The notes under the pieces were generated by a model. The model was not told where the DNA came from. It saw nothing but the letters and a program-made list of their open reading frames with translations, and made no database searches. 40,732 nt of DNA. Origin: Sphingomonas sp. NFR15 (GTDB taxonomy: Bacteria > Pseudomonadota > Alphaproteobacteria > Sphingomonadales > Sphingomonadaceae). Positions 33,048-40,732 of this stretch are shown piece after piece. Positions within the stretch are counted from its first letter, which is position 1. Each line of letters begins with the position of its first letter. Position numbers and translations under genes: made by a program. The DNA is taken from positions 1 to 40,732 of the forward strand of contig NZ_FMWX01000013.1 of NCBI RefSeq assembly GCF_900103265.1, in the 5' to 3' direction.

Positions 33048-33908
33048 ATGTCCACCGCATTTGCGCAAGTGCTCGGCTCAGACAGCAAGATCGAGATTCG
33101 CCCGCTTCAACCCACCATCGGCGCGGAAATCGGTAATATCGATCTCGGCCAGCCGCTCTCGCCTGCCGATCGCGATGCGATCCGCGCCGCCGTGCTCAAA
33201 TACAAGGTCGTCTTCTTCCGCGACCAGACGATCGACAATGCCCAGCACGCCGCTTTCGCGCGCGAATTCGGCCCGCTCTACGTCCATCCGTCCAACAAGC
33301 ATGACGACAAGATCGCGCCGCTCCACAAGATTTCCGCCGAAGACGCGGCGCGCTACGAGGATCGGGTGCGCAAATATGTCGCGCCGGGCGATGAATATCA
33401 TACCGATACGAGCTGGCGGCTGGTGCCGACCTGGGGCGCGGTGTTGCGCGCGGTGAACCTGCCGCCGGTCGGCGGGGACACGATCTGGGTGGATGCCAAC
33501 CTCGCCTATGAAGGGCTCTCGGACGAGGTGAAGGCCCGGCTCGAAGGGCGCTATGTCACGCACGATTTCCTCGGCGCGCTCAACGGATCGGGGCATGACT
33601 ATCCGATCGTCTCGCATCCGGTGGTGCGCACCCACCGCGAGACCGGGCAGAAAATCCTGTGGGTCAACTTCACGCAGAAACCCCAGATCCTCGGGCTGGA
33701 GCTGGCCGAGAGCCGCGCGCTGCTCGACGAGGTGCTGCGCCAGTACAAGCGGCCCGAATTCCAGGTACGCTTTTCGTGGCGGCCCGGCTCGGTCGCCTTC
33801 TGGGACAATCGCGGCGCCGTTCATTATGCGGTCAAGAATTACGGCGACTTTCCACGCGTGCTCGAACGCATCCTGATCGCCGACGAGCCGCTCTACGCCG
33901 ATCTCTGA
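33048..33908 (+). CDS. TauD/TfdA-family Fe(II)/2-oxoglutarate dioxygenase
   Basis: A 286-residue cytoplasmic enzyme. The iron ligands are visible: H118 and D120 in EYHTDTSW and the distal histidine near 258 in GAVHYAVKN, followed by the 2-oxoglutarate-binding arginine region RVLERILIADE. The N-terminus IEIRPLQPTIGAEIGNIDL is typical of TauD and of alkylsulfatase AtsK. Such enzymes hydroxylate the carbon next to a sulfonate or sulfate ester and so release sulfite or sulfate. The following receptor and SsuA/TauA-like binding protein support a sulfur source as substrate. Which one (taurine, alkyl sulfate, other) cannot be told; TfdA-type herbicide degradation is the alternative. Confidence 0.88.
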   Translation: MSTAFAQVLGSDSKIEIRPLQPTIGAEIGNIDLGQPLSPADRDAIRAAVLKYKVVFFRDQTIDNAQHAAFAREFGPLYVHPSNKHDDKIAPLHKISAEDAARYEDRVRKYVAPGDEYHTDTSWRLVPTWGAVLRAVNLPPVGGDTIWVDANLAYEGLSDEVKARLEGRYVTHDFLGALNGSGHDYPIVSHPVVRTHRETGQKILWVNFTQKPQILGLELAESRALLDEVLRQYKRPEFQVRFSWRPGSVAFWDNRGAVHYAVKNYGDFPRVLERILIADEPLYADL

Positions 33909-33931
33909 AGTCTTCCGACCCAAAAACTCTC

Positions 33932-33962
33932 AGCCCGCGGCGCCCCGCGGGCTTCTTCTTTG
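33932..33962 (+). terminator. Intrinsic terminator after the dioxygenase gene
   Basis: AGCCCGCGG / CCGCGGGCT is a perfect 9-bp stem (33932-33940 with 33945-33953) with loop CGCC, followed by TCTTCTTTG. It lies 23 bases after the stop codon, so the next gene probably has its own promoter in 33963-34103. Confidence 0.8.
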
Positions 33963-34103
33963 TGCGGAACGGACGTATTTGCAAATGTCATATGTAGTTT
34001 TCCGTCGCTCATTATAACAACTCTATGCGTGAGTTGAGAAAACCCGCTTTGTGCGCACCGCATTTGTCGTGAACGTTGCGCCGAGTTCACAAAGGGGTTT
34101 TCA

Positions 34104-36518
34104 ATGCGGTCACGGCGTTTCACCTTCCTGTTCCTTGCGGGTGTCAGCGGCCTGGCCACGGCTGCGCACGCTGCCGATGCGCCTGCCGCGGCCGCCGTCG
34201 AGTCCCCGGCGGCGGAACCGGAAGAAATCACCGTCACCGCACGCCACCGCGTCGAGAAGGCGCAGGACGTACCGATCGCGATCACCGCGCTGTCCGCCCG
34301 CGATCTCGCCGCGACCGGCAATTTCTCGATCCGCGCGATCCAGCAGCAGGTGCCGAGCCTCCAGATCCTCGGCTTCAATCCGCGCAACATCACGATCCAG
34401 ATCCGTGGACTCGGCACGACGGCGGGCACGGTCAACAGCGGCATCGAGCCGGGCGTCGGCGTCTATGTGAACGGGGTCTATAACGCCCGTCCATCGATCG
34501 CGGTGTTCGACGTGTTCGATGTCGCCAGCATCGACGTGCTGCGCGGGCCGCAGGGCACGTTGTTCGGCAAGAACAGCGTGGCGGGCGTGATCGACGTCCA
34601 CACCAACCCCGCCTCCTACACGCCCGAGATCAGCGGCGAGGCGAGCTACGGCAATTACAATTTCTCGCAGTTCAAAATCGCCGCCTCCGCCCCGCTCGGC
34701 GACAGCGGCTTCGCGGTACGGGTCGCCGGGATGAAGAGTGACCGCGACGGCTGGATCTACAACACCCGCTTCAAACAGGGTTGGCAGGATTATCACAACC
34801 AGGCGGTGCGCGGCGAACTCGACTATCGCAACAGCGACGAAAGCTTCACCGCCCGGCTGATCGGCGATTATAACGATCAGCACGAATATTCCGGCTTCGC
34901 GCTCACACGCGGCGTGCTGCCCAAGACCCGCGCCGACGGCAGCGTCGCCACCGCGCGCGATTTCTACGCGCGCGCCGCCGATGCCGGCTACACGCCGCTG
35001 CCGATCGATCCATCCGCGCACCGGACCGATCTCAACACACCCTTCACCGTGGTCATGAACACCGGCGGCGTCTCGCTCGAACTCGACAAGAAAGTGCTCG
35101 GCGGGCACACGCTGACGTCGATCACCGGCTGGCGGTTCTGGAACTGGAACCCGTCGCTTGACGGCGACCGGATCGGTGCCGCGGTCAACACCGCGAGCAA
35201 TCTGCCAACCTACCAGCGCCAGTGGAGCGAGGAACTGCGCATCGCCTCGCCGAGCGGAGGGGCAGTCGAATATACCGCCGGCCTCTATTATTTCTGGCAG
35301 AGCAACCGCGAAATCCCGTTCAACACCTATGGCGCGGACGCCGCGAAATATCTGCTCGGCGCCGCCTATCCCTCAGAGGCGCTGAACAACGTCAGCCAGA
35401 CCGGGCTGCAACTCGCCCACACGGCCAGCTATTCCGGCTTCGCCAACGCGACCTGGCACGTGACCGACCGGCTCGCAATCACGGCGGGCGCGCGCTACAC
35501 CTACGAGAAGCGGACCGGCTCCTATTCGAGCTACCAGATTGGCGGCACACCGCTCACCGATCCGGTGTTCGCACGGCTGACGGCGACGCAGCTTTCCACC
35601 ATTGCCGCGCGCCGCGCCAGCTTCGCGCCGACCGCATCCTATGACGTGTCCGCCAAGGCCGGCCGCGTCTCCGGAACCGTCAACGCGCTCTACAAGTTGG
35701 CCGACGGGGTGAACGTCTATGCCGGCTATTCGCGCGGCTTCAAATCGGCGGGCATCAACCTCGTCACGCCGGTGCAACTCGCCAACGGCCCCGCCCCGCA
35801 GACCTTCCGGCCCGAGACGGTCGACGCCTATGAGATCGGCCTCAAGAGCGAGTTGATCCACAACCGGCTGACGCTCAACCTCGCGCTGTTCCGCTCCGAC
35901 GATTACGATTATCAGGCCAACCAGTCGGTGCTGGTCGCCACCGCGACCGGGCCGATCCTGCGCAGCTACATCACCAATGCCGGGCAGGTGCGGACGCAGG
36001 GCATCGAGGCGGACCTGCGCGCCACCCCGATCGACGGGCTGACGGTGAGCGGCGGCGCAACCTATGACGACGCGACATTCGTCCGCTACGTCAATGGCCA
36101 ATGCCCCTATCTCGAGGTGACGGCCGCGAGCGGCGGCGTGTGCGATCTGTCGGGCCGACCGCTGACTGGAGTCTCCAAGTTCGTGTTCAACGTCTCGGCC
36201 GAATATGCGCGGCCGGTCGGCACGCTGTTCGGCGGCAGCACGGTCGCCTATATCGGCGGCGATTACAGCCATCGCAGCGGCGCCTATGGGACGCTCAACG
36301 ACGATCCGTACGGCCGCATCCCGGGCTACGGCCTCGCCGGACTGCATCTCGGCATCCGCGACGAAGGCGGCAAATGGGATCTGAAAGTCTGGGCACGCAA
36401 CCTGTTCGACACGCTGTATTACGTCAACACCTCGGTCGATAGCGCCACCACCTACAGCTATGCCGGGTCGCTCGGCGAACCGCGCTTCTTCGGCGGCTCG
36501 CTCGCTTTCAAGCTTTGA
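34104..36518 (+). CDS. TonB-dependent receptor of the organosulfur group
   Basis: An 804-residue outer-membrane receptor; start after AAAGGGG. The signal peptide (MRSRRFTFLFLAGVSGLATAAHA) is followed by the TonB-box region EEITVTARHRVEKAQDVP and a plug (ITIQIRGLGTT, then IDVLRGPQGTLFGKNSVAGVI). The beta-barrel ends in GGSLAFKL. The RGPQGTLFGKN plug segment is typical of the large sphingomonad/pesticin-type receptors and is unlike the receptor at 5117. It sits between a TauD-type enzyme and a sulfonate-type binding protein, so its ligand is probably an organosulfur compound too bulky or scarce for porins. Ligand inferred from neighbours only. Confidence 0.92.
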   Translation: MRSRRFTFLFLAGVSGLATAAHAADAPAAAAVESPAAEPEEITVTARHRVEKAQDVPIAITALSARDLAATGNFSIRAIQQQVPSLQILGFNPRNITIQIRGLGTTAGTVNSGIEPGVGVYVNGVYNARPSIAVFDVFDVASIDVLRGPQGTLFGKNSVAGVIDVHTNPASYTPEISGEASYGNYNFSQFKIAASAPLGDSGFAVRVAGMKSDRDGWIYNTRFKQGWQDYHNQAVRGELDYRNSDESFTARLIGDYNDQHEYSGFALTRGVLPKTRADGSVATARDFYARAADAGYTPLPIDPSAHRTDLNTPFTVVMNTGGVSLELDKKVLGGHTLTSITGWRFWNWNPSLDGDRIGAAVNTASNLPTYQRQWSEELRIASPSGGAVEYTAGLYYFWQSNREIPFNTYGADAAKYLLGAAYPSEALNNVSQTGLQLAHTASYSGFANATWHVTDRLAITAGARYTYEKRTGSYSSYQIGGTPLTDPVFARLTATQLSTIAARRASFAPTASYDVSAKAGRVSGTVNALYKLADGVNVYAGYSRGFKSAGINLVTPVQLANGPAPQTFRPETVDAYEIGLKSELIHNRLTLNLALFRSDDYDYQANQSVLVATATGPILRSYITNAGQVRTQGIEADLRATPIDGLTVSGGATYDDATFVRYVNGQCPYLEVTAASGGVCDLSGRPLTGVSKFVFNVSAEYARPVGTLFGGSTVAYIGGDYSHRSGAYGTLNDDPYGRIPGYGLAGLHLGIRDEGGKWDLKVWARNLFDTLYYVNTSVDSATTYSYAGSLGEPRFFGGSLAFKL

Positions 36519-36529
36519 GGAGACAGTCG

Positions 36530-37522
36530 ATGGCATCCTCCCGCAAGCTGTGGACGGCGGGTGCCGTCGCGCTGCTGGTGATCGCACTCGCCGCGATCCT
36601 ATGGCCGCCACGCCCACACGGCGCCGCGCCGGCCGATGCCCTCGTCCTCAAGGTGGGTGACCAGAAAGGCAACGCCCAGGCACTGCTCCAAGCGGCGGGC
36701 GAGCTGAACCATGTTCCCTACCGGATCGAATTTGCGCTGTTTCCGGCCGCCTCGCCGCTGCTGCAGGCGCTGGGCGCGAATGCGATCGACATCGGCGGCG
36801 TCGGTGGCGCGCCGTTCGCCTTCGCCTATGCGAGCGGCCAGCCGATCAAGGCGGTCTATGCCTATCAGGTCGATGCGGAAAAAGCCGGGAGCGCCTCCGC
36901 AATCATCGTGCGGGCGGGCTCGCCGTTGCGCGGCATCGCGGATTTGAAGGGCCGGAAGATCGCCACGGTGCGCGGTTCGGCCGGGCAAGACCTCGCGCTC
37001 CGGCTGATCGAGCGCGCCGGTCTGAGTGCCAAGGACGTGCAGTGGGTCTATCTCGACAACGGCCAGGCCAAGGCAGCGCTGGCCTCGGGCGTCATCGACG
37101 CCTGGTCGACCTGGGGCAGCTATGTCGGCATCGCGACGCTCGAAGATCACGACCGCGTGCTCGCCGATGGGCGCGGCATCACGCCCGGCACCGGCTTCTA
37201 CGCCGCGAGCGACACGGCGATCACGGGCAAGCGCGCGCAGATCGCCGATTTCCTGACACGGCTGGAACGCGCGAGACGGTGGACGCACAGCCATCAGCGC
37301 GACTATGCCGAAGCGCTCGCCAAGGACACCGGCATTTCGGTGCCGGTCGCGCTGGTCGCGCTGGAGGCCAATCTCGGCCACGGCGTGCCGATCACCCCGG
37401 CCCTCGTCGCCGAACAACGCGCGATCTTCGAACGCTACCGCGCCGCCGGCATCATCCCCTCCGTACCCGAGGTGTCGGGCGGGTACGACGCCTCGTTCGC
37501 CGGCGTACCGACGCACAAATAA
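36530..37522 (+). CDS. Exported SsuA/TauA-like substrate-binding protein
   Basis: A 330-residue protein of the aliphatic sulfonate-binding family; the ATG at 36530 follows GAGGAGACAG and starts 11 bases after the receptor stop. Residues 1-25 form a signal sequence or membrane anchor (KLWTAGAVALLVIALAAILW). Family blocks: LKVGDQKGNAQALLQAAG, IDIGGVGGAPFAFAYASG, LKGRKIATVRGSAGQDLALRL, and ASGVIDAWSTWGSYVGIATLE. It would catch a sulfonate or sulfate ester in the periplasm for an ABC importer. No ATPase or permease gene follows here, so the importer must lie elsewhere or has been lost; the next sequence is a gene fragment. Confidence 0.88.
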   Translation: MASSRKLWTAGAVALLVIALAAILWPPRPHGAAPADALVLKVGDQKGNAQALLQAAGELNHVPYRIEFALFPAASPLLQALGANAIDIGGVGGAPFAFAYASGQPIKAVYAYQVDAEKAGSASAIIVRAGSPLRGIADLKGRKIATVRGSAGQDLALRLIERAGLSAKDVQWVYLDNGQAKAALASGVIDAWSTWGSYVGIATLEDHDRVLADGRGITPGTGFYAASDTAITGKRAQIADFLTRLERARRWTHSHQRDYAEALAKDTGISVPVALVALEANLGHGVPITPALVAEQRAIFERYRAAGIIPSVPEVSGGYDASFAGVPTHK

Positions 37523-37539
37523 GCCACAGCGACCGGCTT

Positions 37540-37770
37540 GCGCGGTTGGCGCTGTCGGGCGTCAACGTGATCGTGCTGCTCGCGCTCACCGACACCGGCC
37601 GGTCCTCCTACGATCCCAATCTCTCGGCGCAGCTCGCAACGTTCGGCATACCCCTTTCCGCCTGCACGCCCGATCAATTCCCCGAATTGATGGCGACCGC
37701 ACTTCGCCGCGAGGACGTGCATGGCTGGATTGTGGATCGTGATATCAAGGTGGTCCGTTCGGACGAATGA
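37540..37770 (+). pseudogene. C-terminal remnant of a VWA-domain (MoxR-partner type) gene
   Basis: In one frame this reads LSGVNVIVLLALTDTGRSSYD, then LATFGIPLSACTPDQFPELMATALRREDV, recognisable from ACTPDQFPELM, and stops at 37770. That looks like the end of a VWA protein of the CoxE/MoxR-associated kind, which is normally about 350 residues or longer. No start or upstream domain is present, so it is a truncated piece. It directly abuts the binding-protein stop where ABC transporter genes would be expected, suggesting a rearrangement here. Family recalled from memory. Confidence 0.5.
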
Positions 37771-37972
37771 CTGCGCGTGGGGAGCGAAATAAGAACGATG
37801 AACGCTACAAGCGGTCAGGCGACAATGCCCCTTAGGAAGCGACCAAGACGCATTGCCGGCCGCTAGCGCCGTCCCGGCGGCCCGCAGACGGGACAGGCGT
37901 TCGGGGTCCAAAGCGGCGTCAAAAAACGGCGGAGGTCAACGGCGCCGGTCAGACTCAGGACTTTCGCCGCAG

Positions 37973-38866
37973 TCACGCGTTGAAATCGCGAGCCATGCCG
38001 ATCAATGCCTTGAACGCGGCGGAAGGATTGCGCCTGCTCGGATAGTAGAGGCTCAGCGGCGCCAGTGGCGGCGTCCAGTCCTGAAGAACGCGGACAAGTC
38101 GTCCTGCTTCGATGTCTTCGCGCACATCGGATGCCATGAAATATCCGATGCCAAGGTGATCCAGCGCCGCAATCCGAGCGAGGCTCGCTTCGTCGAGCGT
38201 GATCGGTCCATCGACATCGATATGGAGCGGCTCTCCGCCTTTTTGGAACTGCCATCGGTGAAGCGCGCCGTTCGGCAGCCGAATGCGCAGGCAAGCATGC
38301 CGCATCAGGTCGGGGGGCACGCGGGGCTCGCCATTGGCTTCGAAATAGGTCGGCGATCCGACCACGGCGAAGCTGCGTGGCGGGCCGACCGGGATGGCGA
38401 TCATGTCGCTCGGCACGAGGTCCGCGCTTCTGAGACCAAGATCGAATCCCGCGTCGACGATATCCACGATCCGCCCCTCCGTGACCAGATCGATATGCAC
38501 CTGAGGATAGCGTCGCAGGAATTTGAGCAGAAGCGGACGCAGAACCTCGCGCGCCCCCGCCGCGAACGCGTTGATGCGAAGCGTGCCCAACGGCGTCTCC
38601 ACCTGCGAACGGGCGACGCTCATCGCATCGTGCAGCGTCCTTACCGCGGGCCTGATCTGTTCGACGAAGGTTTGTCCTGCATCCGTGAGCGAGACGCTGC
38701 GGGTCGTGCGATTGAACAGCCGGACACCGACCCGCCGCTCGAGCTTGCCGATCAGGTTGCTCAGGGCCGTTGCCGATATTCCGAGTTCCAGCGCGGCCGC
38801 GCGGAACGATCCCCGCCGGGCGATCGCGAGAACCGCGTCGAACTCGCTCAGACCGTCCCCGGCCAT
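37973..38866 (-). CDS. LysR-family transcriptional regulator
   Basis: A 297-residue regulator. The ATG at 38866 (MAGDGLSEFDAVLAIARRGSF) is preferred because GAAAGCGGG precedes it and the helix-turn-helix then starts at the usual place; the frame is open to 38962. The DNA-binding domain is RGSFRAAALELGISATALS then NLIGKLERRVGVRLFNRTTR. The rest is the periplasmic-binding-like effector domain of the CrgA/AaeR group (TPLGTLRINA, GFDLGLRSADLVPSDMIA). It is divergent from the SnoaL-like and SDR genes, with a palindrome between, so it most likely controls them. Effector unknown. Confidence 0.92.
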   Translation of the reverse strand: MAGDGLSEFDAVLAIARRGSFRAAALELGISATALSNLIGKLERRVGVRLFNRTTRSVSLTDAGQTFVEQIRPAVRTLHDAMSVARSQVETPLGTLRINAFAAGAREVLRPLLLKFLRRYPQVHIDLVTEGRIVDIVDAGFDLGLRSADLVPSDMIAIPVGPPRSFAVVGSPTYFEANGEPRVPPDLMRHACLRIRLPNGALHRWQFQKGGEPLHIDVDGPITLDEASLARIAALDHLGIGYFMASDVREDIEAGRLVRVLQDWTPPLAPLSLYYPSRRNPSAAFKALIGMARDFNA

Positions 38867-38900
38867 TATCCCGCTTTCCGCAACGTCAAATGCCGTTCTG

Positions 38901-38918
38901 TGTCGATTATCATCGACA
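38901..38918. promoter_or_regulatory. LysR-type operator candidate
   Basis: TGTCGAT-TATC-ATCGACA is a perfect 7-bp inverted repeat in the 95 bases between the divergent lysR and SnoaL-like genes. Its T...A symmetrical ends and position fit the recognition site of a LysR dimer pair. Confidence 0.65.
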
Positions 38919-38961
38919 ATCATATCGCTAGATTGATCTCGTCCCGTCAAGGAGCCGAGCA

Positions 38962-39297
38962 ATGACGATCGAACTTCCCAAACCTATCGCCGATTATGTC
39001 GCGGCGAACGCCCGTCTGGATGTGGACGGAATGATCCAGCCCTTCGCTCCCGACGCTGTTGTCATCGACGCCGGCCTGGGCAAGCGATTCGAGGGGCAAC
39101 GTGAACTGCGCACGCTGTTCGAGGACGAGGTTGTTCCGGTGAAGGCGATCTTCACGCCGGAAACGGCTCGCCATGAAGACGGCAAGGTGGTGATCGAGGG
39201 GCCGGCGCATGGCGACTTCAAGGGTAGCCCCATCCGGTTCACCTACAGCTTCACGCTCCAGAACGATGCGATCAAGGCGTTGGAGATCACGCTGTGA
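38962..39297 (+). CDS. SnoaL/NTF2-like small protein
   Basis: A 111-residue cone-shaped-fold protein of the nuclear-transport-factor-2 / SnoaL-like group. It shows the typical opening ADYVAANARLDVDGMIQPFAPDAVVID, seen from YVAANARLDVDGM, and the closing strand pattern RFTYSFTLQNDAIKALEITL. Members are isomerases, hydrolases, or binding proteins of small hydrophobic compounds; no catalytic residues can be assigned here. Its stop overlaps the GTG start of the following dehydrogenase (GTGA), a common pairing in sphingomonads and rhizobia next to a LysR gene. Confidence 0.82.
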   Translation: MTIELPKPIADYVAANARLDVDGMIQPFAPDAVVIDAGLGKRFEGQRELRTLFEDEVVPVKAIFTPETARHEDGKVVIEGPAHGDFKGSPIRFTYSFTLQNDAIKALEITL

Positions 39298-40082
39298 GCG
39301 CCGCGGTCGATACGAAGGAATTCGCCGGCAAGCGGGTGCTCGTCAGCGGGGGTACCAAGGGATTGGGCCGGGCAACAGTCATGCGCTTCCTCCAAGGAGG
39401 AGCGCAGGTCATTACCGCCGCCCGGGGCGATGCCGATCCGATCGCCGGCGCCATCTTCGTCCGGGCCGATTTGACGACCGCCGAGGGCAGTGAGTCACTC
39501 GCCAATGCGGCACGCGACAGGATGGGCGGGATCGACATTCTGGCGCATGTGGTCGGCGGCTCGGCGTCGCCCGGTGGCGGCTTCGTGGCGCTGACCGACG
39601 AGCATTGGCTCGCCGAATTGAACCTGAACCTGCTGGCCGCGGTCCGCCTCGATCGCCTGCTCGTGCCGCACATGATCGATCGGGGCGCCGGTGCGGTGGT
39701 GCACGTCACCTCGATCCAGTCGATCCTGCCGCTGCCGGAGTCGACCACCGCCTACGCCGCCGCCAAGGCCGCGCTGAGAACCTACAGCAAGTCCATCTCC
39801 AAGGAGCTCGGGCCGAAGGGCGTGCGGGTGAACGCCGTCTCGCCCGGCTGGATCATGACCGAGTCCACCGCCGAGTTTCTCGAGCGCCTGCGGGCCGCCA
39901 ATGGCGGCACGATCGAGGAAGCGCGGCAACGGGTGCTCGATGGTCTCGGCGGCATCCCGATCGGACGTGCGGCCGAGCCTCACGAGGTCGCCGATCTCAT
40001 CGCGTATCTGGCCTCGGATCGCGCCGCAGCGATCCATGGTGCCGAGTTCATCATTGATGGCGGCACCGTCCGAACCGTTTGA
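39294..40082 (+). CDS. Short-chain dehydrogenase/reductase
   Basis: A 262-residue NAD(P)-dependent oxidoreductase. The cofactor motif is VLVSGGTKGLGRAT (TGxxxGxG type with SGG), the structural segment is DILAHVVGGSASP (NNAG replaced), the catalytic serine lies in VVHVTSIQSILPL, and the Tyr-Lys pair in TAYAAAKAALRT. The PG motif is in NAVSPGWIMTEST and the C-terminus AEFIIDGGTVRTV is typical. The GTG start at 39294 overlaps the SnoaL-like stop. Substrate unknown; the LysR neighbour suggests induction by the substrate. Confidence 0.92.
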   Translation: MSAAVDTKEFAGKRVLVSGGTKGLGRATVMRFLQGGAQVITAARGDADPIAGAIFVRADLTTAEGSESLANAARDRMGGIDILAHVVGGSASPGGGFVALTDEHWLAELNLNLLAAVRLDRLLVPHMIDRGAGAVVHVTSIQSILPLPESTTAYAAAKAALRTYSKSISKELGPKGVRVNAVSPGWIMTESTAEFLERLRAANGGTIEEARQRVLDGLGGIPIGRAAEPHEVADLIAYLASDRAAAIHGAEFIIDGGTVRTV

Positions 40083-40368
40083 AGCCCCAGCCCGGAGTGG
40101 ATGCGCGTCGAGATCGCGGTGCCATCCATCCAGGCCGTGGGACCGCAAGAGCGGAATTGAACCCGTCGAGCGTGGCAGGGCTGGGACAGTTCAGATCGAT
40201 CGGCTTGGGATCGGGCGCTGCGCGGCCGGGCGAACCCGTATCGAGGCCGAAACGCTGGCTGCAAACGGCATCCGGTCGGCGACAGCGGATAGACATGGTG
40301 GCATCCAGCCACATTTCGCCGGACGCTTGGGAGGTTGCTCAGAGGCAGAAGGCAGGGAAAAAACGCAC

Positions 40369-40398
40369 AAAAAAGCCGCCCTGAGGTATCTCGGGCGG
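40369..40398 (-). terminator. rRNA operon terminator
   Basis: On the minus strand CCGCCC-GAG, loop ATAC, CTC-A-GGGCGG forms a 9-bp stem with one bulge (plus coordinates 40375-40398) followed by six T and another T-rich run. It begins 19 bases past the tRNA 3' end, so it should end the rrn transcript. The stretch 40083-40368 between this and the dehydrogenase shows no gene I can support. Confidence 0.9.
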
Positions 40399-40416
40399 TT
40401 GCGGGCGTGTGGTGAT

Positions 40417-40493
<77 letters not shown>

Positions 40494-40580
40494 CCAAGGA
40501 TCCCCGCGTGGGTGTGCGGGGGAAGACATGTGAATGGGTTCTGTGAGATCCGAGTATATGTTCCTGCGCACCGGCTTCAA

Positions 40581-40699
40581 TGCCTGGCGACGACCTACTC
40601 TTCCATCGCTTAAGCGATAGTACCATTGGCGCGGACTGGTTTCACGGCCGAGTTCGGGATGGGATCGGGTGGGGCACAGACGCTATAGCCACCAGGCAA
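40581..40699 (-). rRNA. rrf: 5S ribosomal RNA
   Basis: 119 bases. The 5' end TTGCCTGGTGGCTATAGCG and the 3' end GTCGCCAGGCA pair to form helix I, and the conserved core CCGAACTCGG is present. The 87-base spacer leads to tRNA-fMet; the window ends in the spacer toward 23S rRNA. Confidence 0.97.
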
Positions 40700-40732
40700 T
40701 GGAGCCGGTGCGTAAGAACTGTAATCGGGTCT

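Overview
This is a GC-rich chromosomal segment (roughly 65-70 % by eye) with the hallmarks of an alphaproteobacterium of the Sphingomonas group. It has large TonB-dependent receptors with the N-terminal 'DIVVTGSRI' style, pectate-lyase-like beta-helix enzymes, an NasS/NasT-controlled assimilatory nitrate cluster, and the tail of an rRNA operon ordered 5S then tRNA-fMet. The genus assignment is inferred from gene content only.

Layout. Bases 1-316 hold the 3' end of an IS5-superfamily insertion sequence, followed directly by a perfect 18-bp inverted repeat. Bases 405-11288 form a carbohydrate-use locus. On the minus strand are gluconokinase and a secreted esterase, overlapping ATGA. On the plus strand is a three-gene run: a beta-helix/beta-propeller protein, a TonB-dependent receptor, then a second paralogous beta-helix/beta-propeller protein. 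I cannot name the substrate, and this is the best candidate for an undescribed system in the window. Bases 11380-12788 carry three small proteins of uncertain role, the last in a lower-GC island. Bases 13050-18887 are housekeeping or stress genes: a large HPII-type catalase, a DnaQ-like exonuclease with a C-terminal BRCT-like part, a glutamine amidotransferase, a histidine phosphatase and NAD(P)H-hydrate dehydratase. Bases 18903-21162 hold a CLC chloride channel and a MarR regulator facing away from each other across a palindromic operator.

Bases 21289-30952 are a tightly packed assimilatory nitrate cluster: nasT, nasS, a leader with an intrinsic terminator, a nitrate MFS transporter, nirB, nirD, the molybdopterin nitrate reductase, uroporphyrinogen-III methyltransferase and a 53-codon ORF. 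Nitrate enters through the transporter, is reduced by the Mo enzyme to nitrite and by NirBD to ammonium, and the methyltransferase feeds sirohaem synthesis. NasS (nitrate sensor) and NasT (ANTAR antiterminator) should control read-through of the leader terminator at 23220-23264.

Bases 30982-32637 encode a secreted GH42/GH35-like glycosidase, followed by a decayed SDR pseudogene. Bases 33048-37522 are a probable organosulfur uptake group (TauD-type dioxygenase, TonB-dependent receptor, SsuA/TauA-like binding protein), followed by a remnant of a VWA-type gene. Bases 37973-40082 hold a LysR regulator divergent from a SnoaL-like protein and a short-chain dehydrogenase, with a palindrome between them. 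Bases 40369-40699 are the 3' end of a minus-strand rRNA operon: 5S rRNA, tRNA-fMet and a strong terminator. No CRISPR array, prophage or plasmid origin was seen.
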